In this document: piece by piece, positions 45,615-55,184 of the stretch
Position numbering within the stretch: the first letter of the stretch is position 1
Layout of the letters: every line of letters begins with the position of its first letter
Assembly (NCBI GenBank): GCA_001803165.1
Contig: MHAZ01000004.1
Span: 141,241 to 205,240 of the forward strand
Reading direction: 5' to 3'
DNA from: Stygiobacter sp. RIFOXYC2_FULL_38_25
GTDB lineage: Bacteria; Bacteroidota; Ignavibacteria; Ignavibacteriales; Melioribacteraceae
Length of the DNA: 64,000 nt
Notes under the pieces: model-generated
The model's input: the letters and a program-made list of their open reading frames with translations, nothing else
What the model was told of the DNA's origin: nothing
The model's database searches: none
Position numbers and translations under genes: made by a program

Positions 45615-46684
45615 ACCAATTCTCCTACCAATTTTTCTTCAAGTTTAGCAAGAATTTCTTCCGGAGAAGGAATTATTCCTCCTTGTCTTCCGTGAAATTC
45701 TACCGGTTTCTTTCCGTTAACACCAAGACGAACATCTTCAACCATTTGTCCGGCGTTCATTTCGACGCTCATAAATCCCTTAACATTATCAGCGAGTTTA
45801 TTTAAATCTGCATAAGGGAATGGATAAAGTGTAACTGGTCTAAATACACCGACTTTAATTCCCTTTTCCGCTGCTAAGTGAGCAGCTTTTTGGCAGATAC
45901 GCGCAACCAAACCATAAGCAACCAAAACATAATCTGCACCTTCGCAGTCAATCATTTCGGAACGTACTTCGTTAGCTTCAATTTCTCTATACTTAGCTTG
46001 AAGACGCTGATTCCATTTTTCCATTACATCTGCTTGTAATGAAAGAGTATAAATAATATTTCTTTCCCGATCCGGTGTTTTGCCTGTGCTTCCCCACGGT
46101 TCGTATTCGGTCTTTCTTGGTTTCTGTTCCGGTAAAAGAACTTTTTCCATCATTTGACCAAGAGCGCCATCTGTTAATATCATAACCGGATTACGGTATT
46201 TGAAAGCGAGATCAAATCCTAGACCTACAAAATCTACCATTTCTTGTACAGTTGATGGTGCGAGAGTTAGTACTTTATAATCACCATGACCGCCACCTTT
46301 TACTGCTTGAAAATAATCTGCTTGTCCAGGCTGAATAGTTCCTAAACCCGGACCTCCTCTTTGAACATTTACGAGTAAACAAGGAACTTCACCACAAGCG
46401 ATGTAAGAAATTCCTTCTTGCATCAAACTCATTCCCGGACTTGAAGAAGAAGTCATTACTCTCTTTCCGGTTCCCGCAGCTCCGTAAACCATATTGATTG
46501 AAGCGACTTCGCTTTCTGCTTGTAGCACAACCATTCCTGTTCTCTTGGTTGCTTCGTTGCTCAGATATTCTAATACTTCCGATTGAGGAGTGATTGGATA
46601 ACCAAAGTAAGCATCGCAGCCGGCAAGAATAGCAGCTTCTGCCAATGCTTCATTTCCCTTCATTAATTTTAATTCTTTTTTCAT
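45611..46684 (-). CDS. korA: 2-oxoacid:ferredoxin oxidoreductase subunit alpha
   Basis: 357 residues. Conserved features are ACDAYFGYPITPQSEVLEYLS, GRRVMT-like MTSSSSPGMSLMQEGISYIACGEVPCLLVNVQRGGPGLGT, and the C-terminal domain FMSVEMNAGQMVEDVRLGVNGKKPVEFHGRQGG. It is similar in length and sequence to subunits annotated KorA or VorB. It overlaps the ferredoxin-like delta gene by 4 nt, so the whole operon is tightly coupled. Confidence 0.9.
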   Translation of the reverse strand: MKKELKLMKGNEALAEAAILAGCDAYFGYPITPQSEVLEYLSNEATKRTGMVVLQAESEVASINMVYGAAGTGKRVMTSSSSPGMSLMQEGISYIACGEVPCLLVNVQRGGPGLGTIQPGQADYFQAVKGGGHGDYKVLTLAPSTVQEMVDFVGLGFDLAFKYRNPVMILTDGALGQMMEKVLLPEQKPRKTEYEPWGSTGKTPDRERNIIYTLSLQADVMEKWNQRLQAKYREIEANEVRSEMIDCEGADYVLVAYGLVARICQKAAHLAAEKGIKVGVFRPVTLYPFPYADLNKLADNVKGFMSVEMNAGQMVEDVRLGVNGKKPVEFHGRQGGIIPSPEEILAKLEEKLVGELV

Positions 46685-46968
46685 GAGTTCACCGTTACTG
46701 TTATGTCACCGGTTACGTTTGTAAGAGTTGCGATCTGCTCTTTCTTCTTTTCAGTTTTCCGGTAAACTTTGATAATTCCATCCGGACAAACCATTGCACA
46801 ATTTGTGCAGCCTGTGCAGTTATCTTCTATCTTAACGATATAATGATAACCTTTAGAGTTAAGCTTGCGAGACAGTTCGAGTGATTCTTGCGGGCAAGCC
46901 GCAGCGCAAAGTTCGCAGCCTTTGCATTTGTCAATATCAATTATGATATCGCCTTTAACTTTAGCCAT
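46681..46968 (-). CDS. korD: 2-oxoacid:ferredoxin oxidoreductase subunit delta (2x4Fe-4S)
   Basis: 95 residues with two 4Fe-4S motifs, CKGCELCAAACPQESL and CTGCTNCAMVCPDGII, that pass electrons from the TPP centre to ferredoxin. It is the first gene of the operon, with GAGGT as ribosome site. Confidence 0.9.
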   Translation of the reverse strand: MAKVKGDIIIDIDKCKGCELCAAACPQESLELSRKLNSKGYHYIVKIEDNCTGCTNCAMVCPDGIIKVYRKTEKKKEQIATLTNVTGDITVTVNS

Positions 46969-47280
46969 TAAGACCTCGCTGGTTTAAAACCAAAAAGGTT
47001 ACAGCAAATGCCATAACCTTTTTTAGGTTGAAATTTGTATTTAGCAGAATTTGAGCGATGATTTTAAGCATCGGTATTCCTTATTAGTGATTAACCCATT
47101 AAAAACAACGTGCCAACCTTCTCGACCCAATTCATAAATCAGTGATGAAAAAATAGTGATTATTTACTAAAAACAAAGCGGGTTTTCAGCATTCAATTTA
47201 TTCGTATAAAGACAATGAATCTGATTTTCATAAATGAGAAAGGAAAATTTTAAGTGAGAAAACGCCGAACAGAACTAAAC
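46969..47280 (-). terminator. lipA-korD gap with terminator hairpins
   Basis: The gap holds two minus-strand hairpins. One spans the lipA stop (ACGCCGAA at 47262-47269 with TTCGGCGT at 47290-47297, then a short T-run). The other is at 46988-47023 (AAAGGTTA and TAACCTTT arms, followed by T). The remaining 240 bases should contain the kor promoter, which I cannot place. Confidence 0.5.
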
Positions 47281-48186
47281 CTAAACTAATTCGGCGTGTT
47301 TATCAGCGTGGTAAGAACTTCTAACAAGAGGAGAAGACTCAACGGCTTTTAAGCCTATTTGCAAACCAAAATCCTTATACGATTTAAACTCTTCGAGAGT
47401 AACATAACGCTGAACCGGAAGATGGTTTTTTGTTGGCTGGAGATATTGTCCAATCGTCATAATATCACAACCGCTTTTGTACAAATCTTGGATCAGTTCA
47501 AAAACTTCTTCTTGTGTTTCTCCAATACCAACCATGATTCCACTTTTTGTTCGCAAGCCATTTTCTTTGAACCAGCGAATGACTTCCAGACTTCGCTCAT
47601 ACTTAGCTTGCGGACGAACAGCATGGTATAATCTCTTTATGGTTTCAAGATTATGATTTAGAATATCGGGCGGGTTTTGCATGATAATTTTAAACGAATC
47701 TTCCTCACCTTTGAAATCCGGAATCAAAATTTCTATCGTAGTTTCCGGCATTCTTTCTCTTATCAAGCGAACACTTTCGCTAAAAATTGTTGCGCCGCCA
47801 TCTTTCAATTCATCACGGTTTACGGAGGTAATAACAACATGTTTTAATCCTAACGCCTCAACCGATTCTGCAACACGGCGTGGCTCATCCAAATCAAGTT
47901 CGCTTGGTAAGCCAAGTTTTACATTACAAAATCCGCAAGAACGGGTGCAAGTATCGCCAAGTATCATAAACGTGGCGGTTTTTCTGTTCCAGCATTCTGC
48001 AAGATTTGGACATTTAGCTTCTTCGCAAACAGTGTTCAATTTGCTTTTGCGCATCAACTCGTAAACTTCTTTATAATTATGTCCGGTAGGCAATCTGACT
48101 TTTAACCAATCGGGACGTTTGCCTAATTCTTCTCTACTCTGTTCAGTAGCTTCCTTAAATGCTTTTTGGTGCTGATTAATTTTCAT
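47281..48186 (-). CDS. lipA: Lipoyl synthase
   Basis: This 301-residue radical-SAM enzyme inserts two sulfurs into protein-bound octanoyl groups. The auxiliary cluster is bound by CEEAKCPNLAECW and the radical-SAM cluster by CTRSCGFC. The C-terminal RSSYHADK motif is complete. It is the last gene of the lpd-lipB-E1-E2-lipA cluster and so sits beside the E2 protein it modifies. Confidence 0.96.
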   Translation of the reverse strand: MKINQHQKAFKEATEQSREELGKRPDWLKVRLPTGHNYKEVYELMRKSKLNTVCEEAKCPNLAECWNRKTATFMILGDTCTRSCGFCNVKLGLPSELDLDEPRRVAESVEALGLKHVVITSVNRDELKDGGATIFSESVRLIRERMPETTIEILIPDFKGEEDSFKIIMQNPPDILNHNLETIKRLYHAVRPQAKYERSLEVIRWFKENGLRTKSGIMVGIGETQEEVFELIQDLYKSGCDIMTIGQYLQPTKNHLPVQRYVTLEEFKSYKDFGLQIGLKAVESSPLVRSSYHADKHAELV

Positions 48187-48238
48187 ATTCTCTACTTATT
48201 TTCTTGATCTTGCTCTTAATCTTAATCTTGTTCTTTTG

Positions 48239-49858
48239 TTAGACATTACTCGTGTCAAAATTTTCTAAAGTTTCTTTTATTGATTTCAAGAATTTACCGC
48301 CAAGCATTCCATCAATTAATCTGTGATCGTGACTGAGCGATAAATACATCATTGGTTTTATAACTATTGCATCATTACCATTTACATCAATAACAACCGG
48401 TTTCTTTGTAACTGCGCCAACGCCAAGTATTCCAACTTCCGGCTGATTAATTATCGGCGTACCGAATAACGAACCGAACACTCCGTAATTTGTAATTGAG
48501 AAAGTGCCGTTAACAACATCTTCCGGCACTAATTTTTTAGTACGCGCGCGAAGTCCAATACCAGCAATTGCTTTTGCCAATCCGCGTATGCTTTTTTCTT
48601 CCGCGTTTTTAATATTTGGAACAATTAATCCATTCGGCTCAACCGCAACAGCAATTCCTAAATTGATGAACTTCTTTGTGAGAATATTTTTTCCTTCGAT
48701 AGATGAATTCATCAACGGAAATTCTTTTAATGCTTTGATTACAGCGGAAGAAATAAATGGCAAATAAGTAAGCTTAATTCCTTCGCTTGCAAAACCCTCT
48801 CTATTCTTCTCAACAAAGTTATGAATCCGGCTCATGTCAACTTCCATAACTGCTGTGACGTGAACAGAAGTATCGCGGCTGTTGACCATATGCTGCATAA
48901 TCCGCTGACGCGTGTTATCCATCGCGACAAATTCTATTTGCTGACGGGAAACAGTTTTGACTTCCTTTACTGCTTCAGTTTTTTCTGAGATGTTAGTTGG
49001 CAAAACCGGAGCGAATAATTTTCCCGACTGCTTATTCTGCAGATAACCGAGAATATCATTCTTTGTTACACGTCCATCAATTCCGCTTCCTTCAATCATC
49101 TCAAGTTCGTTAAGCGAAATTCCTTCCGTGCGAGCGATACTCAAAACTAACGGTGAATAAAACTTGTTGGCGGTCGGCGATTTGGTTATTGGTGATTGGT
49201 GATTAGTGATTGGTTTGGAGATTTTTTTCTCTTGATCTTGATCGTGCTCTTGATCTTCTTTTAAAGCAGTCTTTTCCTTAACCAAACCGGTTGTAGTTCT
49301 AATCTTAGCTACAGCAACACCAACGTTTACCGTTTCGTTTTCTTTGAAGAGAATTTCTGCAAGTATTCCATCTACCGGAGAGGGAACTTCCGTATCAACT
49401 TTGTCTGTGCTTATTTCAAAAACAATTTCATCACGGTTAACTTTATCACCAACATTTTTGTGCCATTTAATAATTGTTCCATCCATAACCGATTCACCCA
49501 TTTTAGGCATTGGAACATCTATCAATTCGCCACCGACTTGTGTCGTCGAAGCCGGTTCTGTTTTAATTGCCGCCGGTTCTTCAACTTTAGTTTCACTAGC
49601 CGTATCAGCCGAACCATTCCCATTTGTTTCTATAACTGCTACAACAGTTCCTACAACAACAGTCTCTTGTTCAAACACATTAATATCGGCAAGAACACCA
49701 TCTTCCGGACTTGGAATTTCTGTATCAACTTTATCAGTAGCTATTTCATAAATGATTTCATCTTTCTTTACTGACTCACCTTTTCTCTTATGCCACTTAA
49801 TCAGAGTTCCTTCCGTAATGCTTTCACCCATTTGCGGCATTACTATGTTTACTCTCAT
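48239..49858 (-). CDS. 2-oxoacid dehydrogenase E2 acyltransferase with two lipoyl domains
   Basis: About 539 residues. Two lipoyl domains at the N-terminus carry the lysines in EIATDKVDTEIPSP and EISTDKVDTEVPSP. A linker and an E3-binding domain (YSPLVLSIARTEGISLNELEMIEGSGIDGRVTKNDI) come next, and the catalytic domain ends with YLSLSHDHRLIDGMLGGKFL (active-site H and D). The ATG at 49858 has AGGAGA just upstream and gives MRVNIVMPQMGESI; an upstream in-frame ATG at 49903 lacks this. The linker before the E3-binding domain includes ITNHQSPITKSP, encoded by a microrepeat. Substrate (pyruvate, branched-chain or other 2-oxoacid) is not fixed. Confidence 0.93.
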   Translation of the reverse strand: MRVNIVMPQMGESITEGTLIKWHKRKGESVKKDEIIYEIATDKVDTEIPSPEDGVLADINVFEQETVVVGTVVAVIETNGNGSADTASETKVEEPAAIKTEPASTTQVGGELIDVPMPKMGESVMDGTIIKWHKNVGDKVNRDEIVFEISTDKVDTEVPSPVDGILAEILFKENETVNVGVAVAKIRTTTGLVKEKTALKEDQEHDQDQEKKISKPITNHQSPITKSPTANKFYSPLVLSIARTEGISLNELEMIEGSGIDGRVTKNDILGYLQNKQSGKLFAPVLPTNISEKTEAVKEVKTVSRQQIEFVAMDNTRQRIMQHMVNSRDTSVHVTAVMEVDMSRIHNFVEKNREGFASEGIKLTYLPFISSAVIKALKEFPLMNSSIEGKNILTKKFINLGIAVAVEPNGLIVPNIKNAEEKSIRGLAKAIAGIGLRARTKKLVPEDVVNGTFSITNYGVFGSLFGTPIINQPEVGILGVGAVTKKPVVIDVNGNDAIVIKPMMYLSLSHDHRLIDGMLGGKFLKSIKETLENFDTSNV

Positions 49859-49956
49859 ACTTTCTCCTATGTCATTCTTATTCCGCTTTAGCAGAAGAAA
49901 CATCTCTAACTCTTATTGGATAGAGATGCTTCATCCGTCGGCTGACGGACTCAGCA

Positions 49957-52044
49957 TTAATACTCTAATAATTTTTTAACTTCTTTATAAACTCTTTCGC
50001 GTGTTGGTAAAACAGTATTTTCCAATACCGGATGAAATGGAATCGGAGTATCAAGTGCGCCAATCCTTCTCACCGGTCCATCAAGAGATTCAAAACAATT
50101 TTCTGTGATTAAAGCAGCTATCTCAGCACCAAATCCGCCTGTAAGAGTATCCTCGTGAACTACAATTGCTTTGCCGGTTTTCTTAACTGATTTATAAATC
50201 GTCTCAACATCGAGAGGCGCAATTGTTCTAATATCAATTAGTTCTACTGAGTAACCTTCATCTTCCAATTTTTTAATCGCGAAGTTCGATTCATGAACCA
50301 GCGCTCCCCAAGAAATTATTGTAAGATCATTTCCCTCTTTAACAACTTTTGCTTTCCCAAATGGAACAAGATAATCTGCATCCGGCTCCGGAGATGTTGC
50401 ATAACTCTGACGGTACAAACCTTTGTGCTCTAAAAACATCACCGGATCGTTGATTCGCAACGCCGTCTTCAATAAACCTTTTGCATCTGCCGCGTTTGAA
50501 GGATATGCAATCAGTAATCCCGGTATATGTGCGAAAAAGCTTTCAATGTTTTGACTGTGATACAATCCGCCGTGAATGTAGCCGCCAACCGCAACACGTG
50601 TAACGACCGGAACTTCAAACAAATTATTTGAACGGTATCTGAACATTGACATTTCATCTCTGAACTGCATGAATGCGGGCCAGATGTAATCTCCAAACTG
50701 AATTTCAACGCAAGGTTTTAATCCGGTTAACGCCATGCCGATTGCCGCGCCCACAATACTTGCTTCTGCAAGTGGAGAGTTAAAAACTCTTTCTTTTCCG
50801 AACGCGGTTGATAAACCTTTTGTTGCTGTGAATACTCCGCCTTTACCATCAGCCACATCTTCTCCAAAGACATAAATCTTATCACTTCTATCCATTTCCT
50901 CACGGAGCGCATGATTGACTGCATCAACTAAAACAATAGGCTTACCTTCGTGAGTAAGTTTTTCATATTCAAGACGATCACGTTTACCAGATTCATCCAG
51001 CACAAATTTAGTAGCGCTTTCAGGTGTCGGATCGGGCTGCTTCAACGCCCAATCAGCAGCTTCATTAATATGTTGAGTAATTTCTTTTTTGAATTCTTCG
51101 TAAGAAAGTTTTGTGAGTACTTCTTTCTTAATCAAATAATTTGAAAACAGTGTGATCGGATCTTTCTGTAAATCAGCATGCAAAGAATCATTTGGTCTAT
51201 ACTTTTTCTGATCATCGCTTGATGAGTGTGAGAATAATCTAACTACGTGCGCTTCAATTAACGCCGGACCTTTTCCTTGTCTCGCATATTTAAACGCGCT
51301 TTGCGCAATTGCGTGTGACTGCAAGAAGTCAGTTCCGTCAACTTCAAGGCGCAATAGATTTTCGTAGCCTTTCATCATTTCAATAATCGAAGCATTCTTG
51401 CCCCCGCTTTGATCTTGAACCGGAACAGAGATAGCCCACTTATTATTTTCGATAACAAAAACAACCGGAAGTTTTTCTCTGCTCGCCCAGTTAACCGCTT
51501 CGTGGAATTCGCCTTGAGATGTTGTTCCCTCGCCGCTACTAACATATACAACGCCGTCGATTCCCCTCTTCTTCATTGAAAGAGCCACGCCGACAGCTTG
51601 CAAAAATTGAGTACCGGTTGGACTTGATTGCGTTGGAACGTTACCTTCCTTTGTTGCCCAATGACAAGCCATTTGTCTTCCGCCTGTCATCGGGTCATCT
51701 GCTTTACCAAGAAATCCTAAAAATATTTCTTCAGGTTTAACATCGAGAGAAATTGTAAAGCACATATCGCGGTAATATGGAAATCCCCAGTCAACTCCTT
51801 TTTGCATTGCAAGTCCGCAAGCCACCTGAATTGCCTCGTGTCCCGCACCGGAAATGTGAAATGTAGCTTTGCCTTGTTTTATCAAGGTCATAACCTTATT
51901 GTCAATAGTGCGGCTGATACTCATGATGCGCAACGCATTCATCAGTTCATCTTTTGACATTCCGCCGAATGAATCAATCTTCCCGGTTGGACCGTTTCCG
52001 TTTGATTTATCTATTACCGTTTCTTCTATTGTTTCTTTTGCCAT
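49957..52044 (-). CDS. 2-oxoacid dehydrogenase E1, alpha and beta fused
   Basis: 695 residues. The alpha half (about 1-340) has the TPP motif GEGTTSQGEFHEAVNWASREKLPVVFVIENNKWAIS and the phosphorylation-loop-like FSHSSSDDQKKYRP. The beta half (about 365-695) starts KPIVLVDAVNHALREEMDRSDKIYVFGEDVADGKGGVF and has a normal C-terminal domain. The single-chain alpha/beta fusion is common in Bacteroidota-type genomes. With E2, E3, LipA and LipB in the same cluster, it forms a complete NAD-linked oxidative decarboxylase. Branched-chain or pyruvate substrate cannot be chosen. Confidence 0.93.
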   Translation of the reverse strand: MAKETIEETVIDKSNGNGPTGKIDSFGGMSKDELMNALRIMSISRTIDNKVMTLIKQGKATFHISGAGHEAIQVACGLAMQKGVDWGFPYYRDMCFTISLDVKPEEIFLGFLGKADDPMTGGRQMACHWATKEGNVPTQSSPTGTQFLQAVGVALSMKKRGIDGVVYVSSGEGTTSQGEFHEAVNWASREKLPVVFVIENNKWAISVPVQDQSGGKNASIIEMMKGYENLLRLEVDGTDFLQSHAIAQSAFKYARQGKGPALIEAHVVRLFSHSSSDDQKKYRPNDSLHADLQKDPITLFSNYLIKKEVLTKLSYEEFKKEITQHINEAADWALKQPDPTPESATKFVLDESGKRDRLEYEKLTHEGKPIVLVDAVNHALREEMDRSDKIYVFGEDVADGKGGVFTATKGLSTAFGKERVFNSPLAEASIVGAAIGMALTGLKPCVEIQFGDYIWPAFMQFRDEMSMFRYRSNNLFEVPVVTRVAVGGYIHGGLYHSQNIESFFAHIPGLLIAYPSNAADAKGLLKTALRINDPVMFLEHKGLYRQSYATSPEPDADYLVPFGKAKVVKEGNDLTIISWGALVHESNFAIKKLEDEGYSVELIDIRTIAPLDVETIYKSVKKTGKAIVVHEDTLTGGFGAEIAALITENCFESLDGPVRRIGALDTPIPFHPVLENTVLPTRERVYKEVKKLLEY

Positions 52045-52068
52045 GTTTTTCCCTTTATTTTTTTTGTG

Positions 52069-52124
52069 CCTTGGTGTCTTGGTGGCGAAATCTTTTTTGC
52101 CACTAAGTCACTAAGACACTAAGG
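52069..52124. repeat. CCTTGGTGTCTTGGTGGC / GCCACTAAGTC..CTAAGG inverted repeat
   Basis: CCTTGGTGTCTTGGTGGC (52069-52086) and GCCACTAAGTCACTAAGACA onward (52099-52124) are inverted with small differences, around a T-run. The right arm extends into lipB and supplies its stop codon TAG (52119-52121). Confidence 0.8.
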
Positions 52125-52829
52125 AACATCCACAACAGTCGTTAAATAATTTACTTTTTCTTTTACACTATAAGTATGATAAGCAAAAACTTCTTTGAAT
52201 TTTTCAACAAGTTTTTCTTTTACTGCTTCGATGGATATTTCGTTTCCAAGTTCATGCTTAAGAGAAGTAACTTCTTTATCTTTTATTCCACAAGGAATAA
52301 TTCCGCTAAAATAATTCAAGTCAGTGTTCACATTGAAAGCAAAGCCGTGCATTGTTGTCCACCGACTTACTTTAATTCCTATTGCCGCAATTTTTCTTTC
52401 ACTTATCCAAACACCGGTATATTTTGGATTGCGGTGTGTTTCCAAGCCGTAATCCGCGCAAACTTTCATTATTACTTCTTCAAGTCCACGCAAGTATTCA
52501 TGCGTATCTTCTTTCCAATCACTTAGTTTGATAATTGGATAACCAACAATTTGTCCCGGACCATGATAAGTAATATCACCGCCCCGGTCAATTTCATAAA
52601 CACTAACGCCGAGTTCTTTAAGCTGATCTTCCGAGCTAATCAGATTTTCTTTCTCAGCAACTTTTCCAAGCGTATAAGTATGGGGATGTTCAAGCATGAA
52701 AAACGTATCGCAGATTTCATCCTTTGTACGCTTAGAGAAAATTTCTTTCTGCAAATCCCACGCTTGCTGATAATCAATAAAGCCGAGATCGCAGTAATCA
52801 AAAGTTCTATATGTGGATTGATTTGCCAT
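52119..52829 (-). CDS. lipB: Octanoyl-[acyl carrier protein]:protein octanoyltransferase
   Basis: 236 residues. Conserved LipB motifs include EHPHTYTLGKVAEKENL, YEIDRGGDITYHGPGQIVGYPII and the catalytic cysteine in GIIPCGIKDKEVTSL. It transfers octanoate from ACP to E2 lysines, the first step before LipA. Its start lies 23 nt inside the 3' end of lpd. The C-terminus ends in a repeat element that provides the stop. Confidence 0.94.
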   Translation of the reverse strand: MANQSTYRTFDYCDLGFIDYQQAWDLQKEIFSKRTKDEICDTFFMLEHPHTYTLGKVAEKENLISSEDQLKELGVSVYEIDRGGDITYHGPGQIVGYPIIKLSDWKEDTHEYLRGLEEVIMKVCADYGLETHRNPKYTGVWISERKIAAIGIKVSRWTTMHGFAFNVNTDLNYFSGIIPCGIKDKEVTSLKHELGNEISIEAVKEKLVEKFKEVFAYHTYSVKEKVNYLTTVVDVP

Positions 52830-54210
52830 AAGCGTTAGCCGCCGCTTCCATTATTGATTCTGCCAAAGTTGGATGAGCGTGAACCGTTTTAACAATTGTT
52901 TCGTAAGTAGCTTCCATAGATTTAGCAAGAGTAATTTCCGAAATTAATTCGGTTGCTTCCGGACCAATAATATGCGCGCCGAGAAGTTCTCCATACTTGG
53001 CGTCAAAAATTAATTTAACAAAACCATCCCGCTCGCCCGCAGCAAATGCTTTCCCGCTAGCCATGAATGGAAACTTTCCGATCTTTATTTCGCGTCCCTC
53101 TTCTTTTGCTTTCTTCTCTGTCATACCAACGCTTGCTACTTGCGGATGGCAGTATGTGCATCCGGGAATCGTGTTGTAATCTATCGGATTAGCGTGCAGT
53201 CCTTTCATCTTTTCAACACAATGAATGCCTTCAGCAGAGGCAACATGTGCAAGCCAGGGCGCACCAATAACATCTCCAATAGCAAAAATATTTGGAACGT
53301 TTGTCTGATAGTTTTGCTTATCAACTTTTATATGTCCACGCTCAATTTCGATTCCAAATTCTTGTAGACCAAAACCCTCAACATTTCCGGTAACGCCTAT
53401 TGCGCTTAAAACTTTTTCAGCTTTCAGCTCAATCTTCTTTCCATCTTTTTCAACATTCACAATAACATAATCATCTTTCACTACAGCGTTTTCAACTTTG
53501 GTCTTAGTGTAAATCTCAATTCCTCTTTTCTTAAAACTCTTTTCAAGAGTCTCACTTACTTCCTTATCTTCAATTGGAAGAAGGTTATCCAGCATCTCAA
53601 CGATTGTAACTTTCGTTCCTAGAACAGAATAAAAGTAAGCGAACTCAACTCCGATTGCACCGGCGCCGATTACAATTAAATCTTTCGGCTGCTTAGGCAA
53701 GTTCATCGCTTCAGTTGATGTGATAATATTTTTTCTATCAACCGGAATTGTTGGAAAAATTCTTGGTCGCGCGCCGGTAGCGATAATGATTTTATCCGCA
53801 ATCACTGAATCGAATTTCTTTCCATCAGTATCAAAAATTTCTATTTCGTTTTTGGAAACAAACTTTCCGAATCCACGAATCCGTTCAATCTTATTTTTCT
53901 TAATCAGCATCTCAACATTTTTGGTAATGCGGTCGGAAATGCCACGGCTTCTCGAAATGATTTTATTGAAGTCGAAGCTCAGTCCATCAACTTTAATTCC
54001 GTAATCTTCGGAATGATTCTTCATCATATCATAAACTTCCGCACTTTTAAGAAGCGCTTTAGTAGGAATGCAGCCCCAGTTCAAGCAGATTCCGCCAAGA
54101 TTTTCTTTATCAATTACGACAGTGTTAAACCCAAGCTGTGCCGCGCGGATTGCAGCAACATAACCGCCCGGTCCACCTCCCAGTACAGCCAAATCAAAAG
54201 ATTTCTTCAT
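52807..54210 (-). CDS. lpdA: Dihydrolipoyl dehydrogenase (E3)
   Basis: 467 residues. FAD-binding LAVLGGGPGGYVAAIRAAQLG, the redox-active disulfide GGICLNWGCIPTKALL, NAD-binding LIVIGAGAIGVEFAYFYSVLG and the C-terminal catalytic HAHPTLAE are all present. It regenerates lipoamide on E2 and produces NADH. First gene of the lpd-lipB-E1-E2-lipA cluster. Confidence 0.96.
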   Translation of the reverse strand: MKKSFDLAVLGGGPGGYVAAIRAAQLGFNTVVIDKENLGGICLNWGCIPTKALLKSAEVYDMMKNHSEDYGIKVDGLSFDFNKIISRSRGISDRITKNVEMLIKKNKIERIRGFGKFVSKNEIEIFDTDGKKFDSVIADKIIIATGARPRIFPTIPVDRKNIITSTEAMNLPKQPKDLIVIGAGAIGVEFAYFYSVLGTKVTIVEMLDNLLPIEDKEVSETLEKSFKKRGIEIYTKTKVENAVVKDDYVIVNVEKDGKKIELKAEKVLSAIGVTGNVEGFGLQEFGIEIERGHIKVDKQNYQTNVPNIFAIGDVIGAPWLAHVASAEGIHCVEKMKGLHANPIDYNTIPGCTYCHPQVASVGMTEKKAKEEGREIKIGKFPFMASGKAFAAGERDGFVKLIFDAKYGELLGAHIIGPEATELISEITLAKSMEATYETIVKTVHAHPTLAESIMEAAANAYGKSIHI

Positions 54211-54288
54211 CCGTGATTACACCTAATCTGAGTTGAAATTTTGTCCAAATATATGGAAGTGCTTAGTTATAACAAACATTGTGTCTTT

Positions 54289-55146
54289 TTAAGAAAAAAC
54301 AATTAAAAGCACGCCGATGAACATAACTATACTTCCTAACAATCTTTGCCTTAGGTTTGGTTCATTTAAGAAGTAAGCGCCGAGAAGTACAGAAAATACC
54401 CCGCTAATGCGTTTCATCGAAACAACATAAGCAACAAGTGTGAGTGAAAGCGCGATATAATGGAAAAGATACGAGCCGGTCGTAAATAAACTCACAAGGA
54501 ACAAATCGGCTTTAGCTTCTTTCATTTTCGGCAAGTTGAATTTCTTTTGAGAGATTACGATTACAGTCATTGAGATGAAAACTAAAACATTCAGAAAAGT
54601 AACATGCTGCAGAACGGATGAGTTGTTGATAGAGATTTTATCGAACACACCGGAAATTCCCCACAGTACAGCTACGACAAGCATGTAGCGCGTTCCTTTA
54701 TTTTTTAGAATTGCCTTAAACGGTTCGAGCGGATTCATTTTTTTGAGATCAAGATTCAGCAGATAGGAGCCAAGAACAACGAGCAAGATTCCGAGGAGTC
54801 CGATTGACGAAGGAAATTCACCGATTGTAAATGGTGAGGCAACAAGTAAAATTAGCGGAGTAAAACTAAGCATCGGCATTACTGTGGAAATATCTCCCTT
54901 CGAAATTGCGCGCATATAAATTACTGTGTTGACTACTTGTATGATTCCAGAGCCGAGAAAGCCAATCCAAAATTGCGAGTTAAATTTCAAGTCTATCAGA
55001 AGAAGCATTGGCGGAAAAATTATAAAGGGAATTACATTATTCGACCATGAGATCAGAATCGGATCAACATTGCCGGAAGCCCGTTTAATAAACAAGCTGC
55101 GCAAGCTTTCGGAAATTGGATTTAGTATTGCAAAAATTAGCCACAT
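54289..55146 (-). CDS. EamA/DMT-type transporter
   Basis: This 285-residue protein has ten hydrophobic segments. The first half begins WLIFAILNPISESLRSLFIKRASG, and the end is VSMKRISGVFSVLLGAYFLNEPNLRQRLLGSIVMFIGVLLIVFS, matching the EamA family. The motif KRxSxxFSVLLGxxFLxE near the C-terminus resembles members of unknown substrate. It faces the same way as lpd but is separated by about 80 nt. Confidence 0.82.
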   Translation of the reverse strand: MWLIFAILNPISESLRSLFIKRASGNVDPILISWSNNVIPFIIFPPMLLLIDLKFNSQFWIGFLGSGIIQVVNTVIYMRAISKGDISTVMPMLSFTPLILLVASPFTIGEFPSSIGLLGILLVVLGSYLLNLDLKKMNPLEPFKAILKNKGTRYMLVVAVLWGISGVFDKISINNSSVLQHVTFLNVLVFISMTVIVISQKKFNLPKMKEAKADLFLVSLFTTGSYLFHYIALSLTLVAYVVSMKRISGVFSVLLGAYFLNEPNLRQRLLGSIVMFIGVLLIVFS

Positions 55147-55184
55147 GTTTTTAGTTCTCTTCTGTCATATTGAGTCCGGTTTTC

